Shown here in pieces: positions 1-6,356 of a stretch of DNA of 6,439 bases (the first letter of the stretch is position 1; each line of letters opens with the position of its first letter). The position numbers and the translations under genes are program-made. The stretch spans positions 1 to 6,439 of the forward strand of contig SFJN01000146.1 of the NCBI GenBank assembly GCA_004555055.1, given 5' to 3'. The notes below the pieces were generated by a model, which was given only the letters and a program-made list of their open reading frames with translations, made no database searches and was not told the DNA's origin. Source of the stretch: Bacteroidales bacterium. GTDB lineage: Bacteria; Bacteroidota; Bacteroidia; Bacteroidales; Bacteroidaceae.

Positions 1-71
1 AGACCTCCGATGACTGCTACGAGGACAATGCCGTAAAGATAAAGACTATTGGAAGATGTGGTGCTTTTCAT
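1..71 (-). CDS. xylE: N-terminus of an MFS sugar porter, probable D-xylose:H+ symporter (partial, runs off the left edge)
   Basis: Only the first 24 codons are in the window. The reading frame starts at the ATG whose complement is at 69-71 and is open to the edge. It reads a polar leader (MKSTTSSNS) followed by LYLYGIVLVAVIGGL, a hydrophobic start of a first membrane helix. In sugar-porter family MFS transporters of Bacteroidetes this type of segment is followed by an LFGYDTAVISG-like motif, which would lie just outside the window. The position directly downstream of xylB and xylA, on the same strand, fits the known Bacteroidetes grouping of xylulokinase, xylose isomerase and xylose transporter. 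Its role would be proton-coupled xylose uptake across the inner membrane. The start has no Shine-Dalgarno sequence, as is usual in this phylum. It is separated from xylA by 193 bp containing a terminator, and I see no clear promoter in 72-130. The helix start and the context support the call; the substrate is inferred from the neighbours. Confidence 0.72.
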   Translation of the reverse strand, partial: MKSTTSSNSLYLYGIVLVAVIGG

Positions 72-130
72 GGATTATTCGTCGGGGAAAATGAAGGCGA
101 AATGGCCGTGTATGATGGAACATGTGGCCA

Positions 131-182
131 GAAAAAAGGAAAAATCCCCACAGGCAAGGCGCTGTGCCCCTGTCTGTGGGGA
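131..182 (-). terminator. Rho-independent terminator after xylA
   Basis: Read on the minus strand, a perfect 9-bp stem (TCCCCACAG at 182-174 paired with CTGTGGGGA at 153-145) extends inward by a G:U, a C:G and an A:U pair. After a small internal loop come three more G/C pairs around a 5-nt loop. The stem is followed at once by TTTTTCC and then TTTTTTC (144-131). This GC-rich hairpin plus T-run is a textbook intrinsic terminator for transcripts coming from xylA, whose stop codon lies about 80 bp upstream. In the plus direction the stem is followed by ATTAATAT, so it would work poorly for a plus-strand transcript. It lies between xylA and the transporter start, so it either ends the xylBA operon or attenuates the transporter. 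Confidence 0.87.
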
Positions 183-264
183 ATTAATATGGAGACGTCG
201 GACATTTTCTGACGTTCGAACATTCAGTCTGATGCTTTCAAACGGGACGACGGGTCACCCTGTC

Positions 265-1575
265 TTAGCAGTACATGGCCACGATGGCTTCGTAGAGTTC
301 CTGACGTCCGGAAGTCTGCTTGGGCTCTCCCACCTGTTTTCCGTATTCGTAAGCCTCCTCAAGGGTCAGTTCTCCGTCTTCGAACTTCTTGCCGAGTCCG
401 GTGTCAAAGCTGGCATAGCGCTGGGCCTTCATTTCGAGGTAGGGACTCTCCTCGAGCAGTCGTGCTGCATTTTCCAAAGCGCGTGCCATGGCGTCCATAC
501 CCGAGATGTGTGCGATGAAGATGTCTTCGAGGTCGGTGGAGTTGCGGCGCGTCTTTGCATCGAAGTTCGTTCCGCCGGTTCCGAGTCCGCCACCACGGAT
601 GATTTCCATCCAGGCCTGCGTAAGTTCGTACTGGTCGATGGGGAACTGGTCGGTGTCCCATCCGTTCTGGTAGTCGCCGCGGTTGGCATCGATGCTGCCG
701 AGCATTCCGGCATCGACGGCACATGCCAGTTCGTGCTCGAAGGTGTGTCCGGCCAGTGTGGCATGGTTCACCTCGATGTTCACCTTGAAGTCCTTGTCGA
801 GTCCGTTGGCGCGCAGGAATCCGATGACGGTTTCGGTGTCCACATCGTACTGGTGCTTGGAGGGCTCCATCGGCTTGGGCTCAATGAGGAAGGTGCCCTT
901 GAAGCCCTTTGCACGGGCATAGTCGCGTGCCATGCGGAGCATGGTGGCCATATGCGCCTTTTCGCGCTTCTGGTCGGTATTCAGAAGGCTCATGTATCCT
1001 TCGCGGCCGCCCCAGAACACATAGTTCTCTGCGCCAAGCTTGATGCCTGCGTCAATGGCGTTCTTGATCTGTACGATGGCACGTGCCACTACGTCGAAGT
1101 CGGGATTGGTGGAGGCACCGTTCATGTAGCGTGCATTTCCGAACACATTGGCGGTGGACCACAGGAGCTTGATGCCCGTAGCGTCCATCTTCTCTTTCAG
1201 ATAATCGGTGATGGCTGCCAGGTTCTGTTCGTATTCCTCTACGCTTTCGCCTTCGCAGATGAGGTCTACATCGTGGAAGCAGAAGTAGGGAATGCCGAGT
1301 TTCTCCATGATTTCGAATCCTGCATCGGCCTTGTGCTTGGCACGTTCCAGTGCTGTTTCTCCCTCATTCCAGGGGAAGGACTTGGTACCACCGCCGAACT
1401 GGTCGCCGCCTTCGGCACAGAGGGTGTGCCACCATGCCATGGCAAAGCGCAGCCAGTCCTTCATCGGCCGGCCCATGACCATCTTTTCTGCATCATAATA
1501 GTGGAAGGCCATGGGGTTCTTGCTGTCCTTGCCTTCAAAGGGAATCTTGCCGATTTGGGGGAAATATTCTTTCAT
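265..1575 (-). CDS. xylA: Xylose isomerase (class II)
   Basis: This 436-residue cytoplasmic enzyme interconverts D-xylose and D-xylulose, the first step of bacterial xylose catabolism. It is a TIM-barrel metalloenzyme needing two divalent cations. The sequence shows the expected residues: H101 and D104 in the FHDVD motif (proton transfer and sugar ring opening), E232 and K234 in IEPKPMEP, E268 and H271 in NIEVNHATLAGH, D296 in SIDANRGD, D307 and D309 in WDTDQFP, and D339 in GGTNFDAK. These supply the metal-1 and metal-2 ligands at the same numbering as in the E. coli enzyme, as I recall it. The N-terminal extension of about 40 residues (EYFPQIGK, EGKDSKNP) marks class II. The ATG at 1575 was chosen because MKEYFPQIGK is the conserved family start; an in-frame ATG 35 codons upstream would add non-homologous sequence and overlap the end of xylB. 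The protein closely resembles Prevotella and anaerobic-fungal (Piromyces) XylA. It follows xylB by 92 bp and precedes a terminator, so the two genes are probably cotranscribed. No key residue is missing. Confidence 0.98.
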   Translation of the reverse strand: MKEYFPQIGKIPFEGKDSKNPMAFHYYDAEKMVMGRPMKDWLRFAMAWWHTLCAEGGDQFGGGTKSFPWNEGETALERAKHKADAGFEIMEKLGIPYFCFHDVDLICEGESVEEYEQNLAAITDYLKEKMDATGIKLLWSTANVFGNARYMNGASTNPDFDVVARAIVQIKNAIDAGIKLGAENYVFWGGREGYMSLLNTDQKREKAHMATMLRMARDYARAKGFKGTFLIEPKPMEPSKHQYDVDTETVIGFLRANGLDKDFKVNIEVNHATLAGHTFEHELACAVDAGMLGSIDANRGDYQNGWDTDQFPIDQYELTQAWMEIIRGGGLGTGGTNFDAKTRRNSTDLEDIFIAHISGMDAMARALENAARLLEESPYLEMKAQRYASFDTGLGKKFEDGELTLEEAYEYGKQVGEPKQTSGRQELYEAIVAMYC

Positions 1576-1667
1576 AGTCAGAATTATATGGTATGATTTA
1601 GAATGAATGTTTGATGTGTTGTCGTTGAGGGGTGGGCGCTGCAGCCGTAAACTTCCGTGGCGGAGCG

Positions 1668-3155
1668 TCAGTCCAGGCATCGTCTGAGCTGTTGTTCCCA
1701 GCGCTCGAAGGCATCGTACGTGGCCTCCAGGTCGGCTGCTATGGGCTCTATCACTTCCAATCGTGTGAGCGAGTCGAAGGCTTCGTGGGTATTTCTGTAA
1801 ATTCCGGCACCGATTCCCGCACCCTTTGCAGCACCCACGGCGCCGTCGGTATCGTAGAGTTCGATGACCGCTCCGCTGATGTTTGCCAGCGTCTGCCTGA
1901 AGAGCGGCGAGAGGAACAGGTTGGCGTGTCCGGCATGGATGCGGCTGACGTGAAGCCCCATCTCCTCCATGATGCGGATGCCATGCATGAAGGCGAAGAC
2001 AATGCCTTCCTGTGCAGCCCTCAGGAGGTGTGAGCGGTTGTGCACGTTGAAGTTCACACCATGCAGGCTCGCTCCGGGTTCGGCATTGCAGAGCATGCGT
2101 TCAGCACCGTTGCCGAATGGCATGAAACTGATGCCTCCGCTGCCGATGGGAGCCTCTGATGCCAGGCGGTTCATGGCATTGTAGTCCATCCCTTCGGGAA
2201 CCATGGTGCGACGTACCCAGGAGTTCAGACAGCCCGTGCCGTTGATGCAGAGGAGGACTCCCAGACGAGGGTCGGCTGCCGTATGGTTGACGTGTGCGAA
2301 GGTATTGACGCGGCTCAGGGGGTCGTGGTTCACCTGTCCGATGACACCGTAGACCACCCCCGACGTTCCCGCGGTGGAGGCAATCTCGCCGGGGTTAAAG
2401 ACGTTGAGGCTCAGTGCATTGTTCGGCTGGTCGCCGGCGCGGTAGGTGACGGGTATGCCCTTGCGGAGTCCAAGTTCGCCTGCTGCGGCTTCCGTGGTCT
2501 CGCCTTGGAACCCGAATGTCGGAACCCTGTCGGCCAGCATGCTCTGTGGAATGCCGAGATGCTGGAGCAGCGGCTCGCTGACGTCGTTCTTCCGAAAATC
2601 CCAGAAGATGCCTTCCGAAAGTCCGCTCAGGGTGGTCCTTGCTTCTCCCGTAAGCCTCATGGCGATGTAGTCGCCCGGAAGCATCACCTTGTCTATGCGG
2701 TCGAAGACCTCAGGTTCGTTTTCCCTTACCCATGCCAGTTTGGCGGCAGTAAAGTTTCCGGGACTGTTGAGCAGGTTCCTCAGGCAGTAGTCTTCGCCCA
2801 GGCTGTTAAAAGCCCTTTCGCCGAGACTGACGGCGCGGGAGTCGCACCATATGATGGCGGGACGCAGCACTTGCTGGTCTTTGTCCACGCACACCAGTCC
2901 GTGCATCTGGTATGAGATGCCGATGGCTGCCACTTCGTCGGGTGAGATTCCTGATGTGTGCATCACGTCGTGTGTGGCAAGTTTCAGGTTTTCCCACCAG
3001 TCGGCAGGGTGCTGTTCTGCCCAGCCCTGGCGTGGAGCGCTTATGGGTGCTTCGGTTTTGGGATAGAAGGTCTGCGCCACGCATTTCCCGCTGGCGGCAT
3101 CCACCAGTGCAGCTTTGATGGAAGAACTTCCGATGTCGAAACCAAGGAGATACAT
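1668..3155 (-). CDS. xylB: Xylulokinase (FGGY carbohydrate kinase)
   Basis: This 495-residue cytoplasmic kinase phosphorylates D-xylulose with ATP to give D-xylulose 5-phosphate for the pentose phosphate pathway. The N-terminal FGGY domain begins with the phosphate-binding loop GFDIGSSSIKAAL (residues 5-17). GWAEQHPADWW (44-54) and the xylulose-type QMHG (83-86) with IWCDSR (102-107) follow. NFTAAKLAWVRENEP (134-148) nearly matches FGGY signature 1. D242 in AGDQPNNA is the likely catalytic base. The C-terminal domain has STAGTSGVVYG (260-270, second phosphate motif), a near match to FGGY signature 2 at 362-383, and DGAVGAAKGAGIGAG (437-451). The segment around 407-420 (HAGHANLFLSPLFR) replaces the glycine-rich GGGAKSPLW form common in other xylulokinases; I recall it as the Bacteroidetes version. 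The ATG at 3155 puts the phosphate loop right at the N-terminus, as expected, so no later start is plausible. Length is normal for the family. It follows parC by 130 bp without a visible terminator and precedes xylA by 92 bp. The xylA neighbour makes xylulose the likely substrate rather than another FGGY sugar. Confidence 0.97.
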   Translation of the reverse strand: MYLLGFDIGSSSIKAALVDAASGKCVAQTFYPKTEAPISAPRQGWAEQHPADWWENLKLATHDVMHTSGISPDEVAAIGISYQMHGLVCVDKDQQVLRPAIIWCDSRAVSLGERAFNSLGEDYCLRNLLNSPGNFTAAKLAWVRENEPEVFDRIDKVMLPGDYIAMRLTGEARTTLSGLSEGIFWDFRKNDVSEPLLQHLGIPQSMLADRVPTFGFQGETTEAAAGELGLRKGIPVTYRAGDQPNNALSLNVFNPGEIASTAGTSGVVYGVIGQVNHDPLSRVNTFAHVNHTAADPRLGVLLCINGTGCLNSWVRRTMVPEGMDYNAMNRLASEAPIGSGGISFMPFGNGAERMLCNAEPGASLHGVNFNVHNRSHLLRAAQEGIVFAFMHGIRIMEEMGLHVSRIHAGHANLFLSPLFRQTLANISGAVIELYDTDGAVGAAKGAGIGAGIYRNTHEAFDSLTRLEVIEPIAADLEATYDAFERWEQQLRRCLD

Positions 3156-3285
3156 TTTTCTGTTGGAGTTTTATGGGTGAGGGGTGAATGTGGACGGTTG
3201 TGGTCCAGGTGTCCTTTTTCTTGTGCGGTGCTGTCGGGGAAGGTGGTATGGCAGGAACTTTCCGTCGTTGTCGTCCCTCCTTTTT

Positions 3286-6033
3286 TCAGAAATCGTCATC
3301 GCTGAAGAGATGTCCCTGTCCTGTAAGTTCGTCCATAAGGTCTTGCTCCGAACGTTTGGGCTTGGCTGTGAAGTTCTCTACCTCATTTCCGCCGTTTTCA
3401 GCAGCATCGTGTTCCTCAGCCTCTTCCTCCTCCGGTATGGTGTCGTGGATGAGGGTTCCGGTAACCTCTTCCACATCGAAGAGTGTGGCCCGCTTGCCCT
3501 TTGCCGCGAATCCCTTGACCTCGACGAAATCTCCGGAGGCAATTTCCATTGGTGCGCGTGAGGGCTCGTCTTTTGCTGACTTGCCTATGGGCTTGGCAAA
3601 CTCGAAATTGAGGAGCACGTTCTCGCCTTTCATGAGGAGCAACAGCGTGTTGTCTGGTCCGACGAAGTTGCGGTTGGCGGCATCCTTGCTCAATGTGGCC
3701 GGTTCGAAACAGAAACGTTTGATGTTTACCGGGGTTCCAGCCGTGGATTTCGGCATGCGTACCACAGCGGTATATACCGCCTCGGGGTCGAGTTTCTCCA
3801 CCTTCATGATTCCAGTGGCAGGGTAGTGGTTGTTGGGGTCGAAATTCGTGGTGAAGAATTCGCCGTTTTCCATGACCACAAGCACCAGGTCGTCGGAATG
3901 GAACTCGCCGAGCAGTGTGCCGCGGCTGTCGTAGTTGAGGCGTTGGACATCGAAGTCGAACCATACCTTGCGGCCACCCAGTGTGCTCACACCGTGGCTC
4001 TTGAGGGTGATGCGCTGCACGTCGAGACGTGTGAGGAGATTTCCGCGTGCAGTGCGTCCCTTCAGTCCCACTTCGGCAAAGTCCTTGTCGAACATAATGC
4101 GGCGAAGCTTGGGGTTCGGTTTCAACTGAACCTTGATGATTTCCGCCTCACCGTTGGGGTTTGCGCTGAAATATGCCACGCGGCTGCCCGGGGCACCGTT
4201 GGTGACGTCGTATTCCTTGTCACGGGTAATCCGTGTGACATTGAAGCGTTTCATGTATATGGGACCGTTCTTGCCATCGCGATAGCAGACGTTGTAGACG
4301 GTGCGTTGGTCGTTTTTCTTGAAGACGGCAATGTGGATGACCTCTGCCTTACGTTTTTCGGCTTTCGAACGTTCGGTCTCGCCGATGAACACCTTTTCTG
4401 CCACGCGCACTACCTTGTACGTTCCGTCGCGGTAGAAAACGATGACATCGTCGATGTTCGAACAGTTTTCCACAAATTCGTCCTTCTTCAGTCCGGTTCC
4501 CATGAAGCCTTCGGCGCGATTGACATAGAGCTTTTCGTTGGCCTCGATGACCTTTGTGGCTTCTATGGTGTCGAACGAGCGGATTTCCGTGAGTCGGGGA
4601 TACTGCTCTGCGTAGCGGCTGCGGATGAGTTTGAACCAATCGATGGTTACACGCACCATGTGCTTCAGGTCGTCCTCGATTTTGGCCAACTCGTCCTTTA
4701 TCTTCTTGATGTTTTCGTCGGCTTTCTCCTTGTTGAACTTCAGGATACGTGCCATTTTTATTTCAAGCAGGCGCAGCAGGTCGTCGCGGTTGATGTCGCG
4801 TACAAAGTCCTTTTTATAGGGAGCCAGTCGGCGGTCGATGTGTGAGAGTGCAGCCTCGATGTCGGGAGCGTTCTCAAAATCCTTGTCCTTATAGATGCGT
4901 TCTTCGATGAAAATCCGTTCCAGCGAGGCAAACATCAGGCTTTCGAGCAGTTCGCCTCGGCGGATTTCAAGCTCACGTTGGAGCAGATGCATGGTGCCCT
5001 TGACGCTTGTGCGCAGCACATCGCTGACGGTGACGAAGCGGGGCGTCTTGTCCTCGATGACGCAGCAATTGGGCGAGATGCTCACTTCGCAGTCTGTAAA
5101 GGCGTAGAGGGCATCGATGGTTTTGTCGCACGACACTCCGGGTGCCAGATGTACGAGGATTTCCACTTTCTCGGCTGTGTAGTCCTCCACTTTCCGTACT
5201 TTGATTTTTCCTTTTTCCGAGGCTTTCACGATGGAATCGCAGAGCGATCCGACGGTTTTGCCGAAGGGAAGTTCTGTGATGGCAAGTGTCTTTGCGTCGC
5301 GCTTTTCAATGCGTGCACGCACCTTGACGCTTCCTCCGCGCTGTCCGTCGTTGTATTTTGAGACATCTATGAGGCCTCCGGTCTGAAAGTCGGGATAGAG
5401 GTTGAAGTCCTGGTTACGGAGATAGGCCACTGCGGCATCGCAGATTTCGCCGAAATTATGGGGCAGTATTTTTGCGCTCAGTCCCACGGCAATACCCTCG
5501 GCTCCCTGTGCCAGCAACAGCGGATATTTTGCCGGCAGGGCCACAGGTTCCTTGTTACGGCCGTCGTACGAGAGTTTCCATTCGGTGGTCTTGGGATTGA
5601 AAAGTACGTCGAGTGCAAACTTTGTCAGGCGTCCTTCGATGTAACGTGGCGCGGCAGCCTCGTCACCTGTGAGGATGTTTCCCCACGATCCTTGGCAGTC
5701 GATGAGCAGGTTTTGGCGTCCCATCTGCGTCAGGGCGTCGACTATCGAGGCATCGCCATGGGGGTGGAACTTCATGGTTTCGCCTGCAATGTTCGCCACC
5801 TTGTTGTAACGGCCGTCGTCCATGCGTTTCATGGTGTGGAGTATGCGCCGTTGCACAGGTTTCAGACCGTCGCCCATATGGGGGACGGCACGCTCAAGGA
5901 TGACGTACGAGGCATAGTCGAGAAACCAGTTCTGGTACATCCCTGTCAGAGGGTACGAACGTTCGGTGCCGATGGTGTCGGTACTGTGGTTGTCTGTATC
6001 TGGAGTCTGCAGTTCTTTCGTTTCGTCGGTCAT
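3286..6033 (-). CDS. parC: DNA topoisomerase IV subunit A (GyrA/ParC-type type IIA topoisomerase)
   Basis: The 915-residue A subunit breaks and rejoins DNA and, with the ATPase subunit ParE (not in this window), decatenates chromosomes. The winged-helix domain begins at about residue 30 (YPLTGMYQNWFLDYASYVI, then AVPHMGDGLKPVQRRIL). The catalytic tyrosine is Y131 in AAPRYIEGRLT, with R130 preceding it. The quinolone-binding helix region KFHPHGDASIVDAL spans 88-101. The tower domain (about 160-340) includes AKYPLLLAQGAEGIAVGLS. A charged coiled-coil region covers about 350-475. Degenerate beta-pinwheel repeats follow (about 500-860), then an acidic stretch (867-887) and a tail ending GQGHLFSDDDF. 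No QRRGGKG GyrA box is seen, which argues for topoisomerase IV rather than gyrase. I place the start at the ATG at 6033. A GTG at 6075, immediately after an in-frame stop, would add 14 lysine-rich residues, but it falls in the likely leader and leaves only about 15 nt after the predicted transcription start. No residue essential for cleavage is missing. Confidence 0.96.
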   Translation of the reverse strand: MTDETKELQTPDTDNHSTDTIGTERSYPLTGMYQNWFLDYASYVILERAVPHMGDGLKPVQRRILHTMKRMDDGRYNKVANIAGETMKFHPHGDASIVDALTQMGRQNLLIDCQGSWGNILTGDEAAAPRYIEGRLTKFALDVLFNPKTTEWKLSYDGRNKEPVALPAKYPLLLAQGAEGIAVGLSAKILPHNFGEICDAAVAYLRNQDFNLYPDFQTGGLIDVSKYNDGQRGGSVKVRARIEKRDAKTLAITELPFGKTVGSLCDSIVKASEKGKIKVRKVEDYTAEKVEILVHLAPGVSCDKTIDALYAFTDCEVSISPNCCVIEDKTPRFVTVSDVLRTSVKGTMHLLQRELEIRRGELLESLMFASLERIFIEERIYKDKDFENAPDIEAALSHIDRRLAPYKKDFVRDINRDDLLRLLEIKMARILKFNKEKADENIKKIKDELAKIEDDLKHMVRVTIDWFKLIRSRYAEQYPRLTEIRSFDTIEATKVIEANEKLYVNRAEGFMGTGLKKDEFVENCSNIDDVIVFYRDGTYKVVRVAEKVFIGETERSKAEKRKAEVIHIAVFKKNDQRTVYNVCYRDGKNGPIYMKRFNVTRITRDKEYDVTNGAPGSRVAYFSANPNGEAEIIKVQLKPNPKLRRIMFDKDFAEVGLKGRTARGNLLTRLDVQRITLKSHGVSTLGGRKVWFDFDVQRLNYDSRGTLLGEFHSDDLVLVVMENGEFFTTNFDPNNHYPATGIMKVEKLDPEAVYTAVVRMPKSTAGTPVNIKRFCFEPATLSKDAANRNFVGPDNTLLLLMKGENVLLNFEFAKPIGKSAKDEPSRAPMEIASGDFVEVKGFAAKGKRATLFDVEEVTGTLIHDTIPEEEEAEEHDAAENGGNEVENFTAKPKRSEQDLMDELTGQGHLFSDDDF

Positions 6034-6096
6034 ATACTTATGAGGAATGGTGTCGTGTTCTTTTTTAGAACCCACCTAATATATAAAAGTTCCGTG

Positions 6097-6104
6097 CAAA
6101 TTTA
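6097..6104 (-). promoter_or_regulatory. Putative Bacteroidota-type promoter (-7 element) for parC
   Basis: On the minus strand the octamer TAAATTTG matches the Bacteroidetes -7 consensus TAnnTTTG perfectly. The 4-mer 19 bp upstream is GGTG, which only weakly resembles the -33 TTTG; a proper TTTG (in AATTTGACAAG, near 6139) sits too far upstream at 32 bp. Transcription would begin near 6090 and give a leader of about 57 nt before the parC ATG at 6033. That leader contains a small hairpin, GTTCT-AAAAA-AGAAC (6071-6057). The position supports the choice of ATG start. It is predicted from sequence alone, and the poor -33 element limits certainty. Confidence 0.5.
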
Positions 6105-6270
6105 GTGATTTCTCCTGTATTTGCACCTACACTTGTCAAATTTTTCGTTCTGCGGGTCTACGTAATGCTCAAAAACAGTTTCATAAGAATGCTTTTGCTG
6201 GTTCCGTTGCTTCAGCCTGTATGATTCGTTGGCAGGGAATAGTCTGCAAAACCATGTTTCCGGAAATCAG

Positions 6271-6351
6271 AAACATCGGACTTCTTTGGGCAAAAGTACG
6301 GATGTTTTGCATCGAAAGTACGGATGTTTGCCTCAAAGAAGTCCGATGTTT
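6271..6351. repeat. Long imperfect inverted repeat (hairpin) upstream of parC
   Basis: An 18-bp perfect inverted repeat has arms AAACATCGGACTTCTTTG (6271-6288) and its complement at 6334-6351. After a single bulged T at 6333 the pairing goes on for six more base pairs (GGCAAA at 6289-6294 with TTTGCC at 6327-6332). Inside the 32-nt loop two further 4-bp pairings fit in register: GTAC 6296-6299 with GTAC 6318-6321, and GATG 6301-6304 with CATC 6310-6313. In all about 32 pairs fold an 81-nt element. Neither side has a T-run long enough for an intrinsic terminator. The function is unknown. Candidates are a short non-autonomous palindromic repeat, a structured RNA, or a regulator-binding region. 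Confidence 0.88.
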
Positions 6352-6356
6352 TCAAA
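6291..6356 (+). repeat. Three tandem 22-bp units with core AAAGTACGGATGTTTT
   Basis: The GATGTTT core starts at 6301, 6323 and 6345, exactly 22 bp apart. Units 1 (6291-6312) and 2 (6313-6334) share the 15-mer AAAGTACGGATGTTT. Unit 3 (6335-6356) is diverged (AAGTCCGATGTTTT). An inverted copy of unit 3 lies at 6271-6288, which creates the large hairpin. A 22-bp period is about two helical turns, so proteins bound to each unit would sit on one face of the DNA. Read on the minus strand, units 1 and 2 contain TACTTTTG and TACTTTCG, which match or nearly match the -7 promoter consensus TAnnTTTG. Confidence 0.85.

Noticed and set aside
214..221. Palindrome GTTCGAAC between xylA and its terminator, considered as an operator
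   Set aside because: Only 8 bp, without symmetric flanks, and located downstream of the gene; likely chance.
49..1596. A 515-codon open frame on the plus strand (TTG start) covering all of xylA
   Set aside because: It lies entirely antisense to a fully conserved xylA, has no recognisable domain, and long antisense frames are common opposite codon-biased genes.
1576..1680. Upstream in-frame ATG of xylA at 1680
   Set aside because: It would overlap the 3' end of xylB and add 35 residues with no resemblance to XylA; the conserved start MKEYFPQIGK is at 1575.
2283..2915. A 210-codon plus-strand frame opposite xylB
   Set aside because: Antisense to conserved FGGY kinase motifs and without recognisable protein features.
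3188..3826. Plus-strand frames starting in the parC-xylB gap and running into parC antisense
   Set aside because: Most of their length overlaps the parC coding region; composition is low in structure-forming pattern and no promoter or family is evident.
3826..4845. A 339-codon open frame on the plus strand opposite parC
   Set aside because: Antisense shadow of conserved topoisomerase sequence, with no motifs or supporting start context.
6034..6075. GTG start for parC 14 codons upstream
   Set aside because: It follows directly after an in-frame TAG, falls in the predicted leader next to a small hairpin, and adds residues not typical of ParC N-termini; the ATG at 6033 is simpler.
6271..6351. 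The long hairpin as a rho-independent terminator
   Set aside because: The stem is followed by CTGATTTCC on the minus strand and TTCAAATCC on the plus strand, neither of which is a usable T-run.
6291..6356. The 22-bp repeats as a CRISPR array
   Set aside because: The units are contiguous, without unique spacers, and no cas gene is present.
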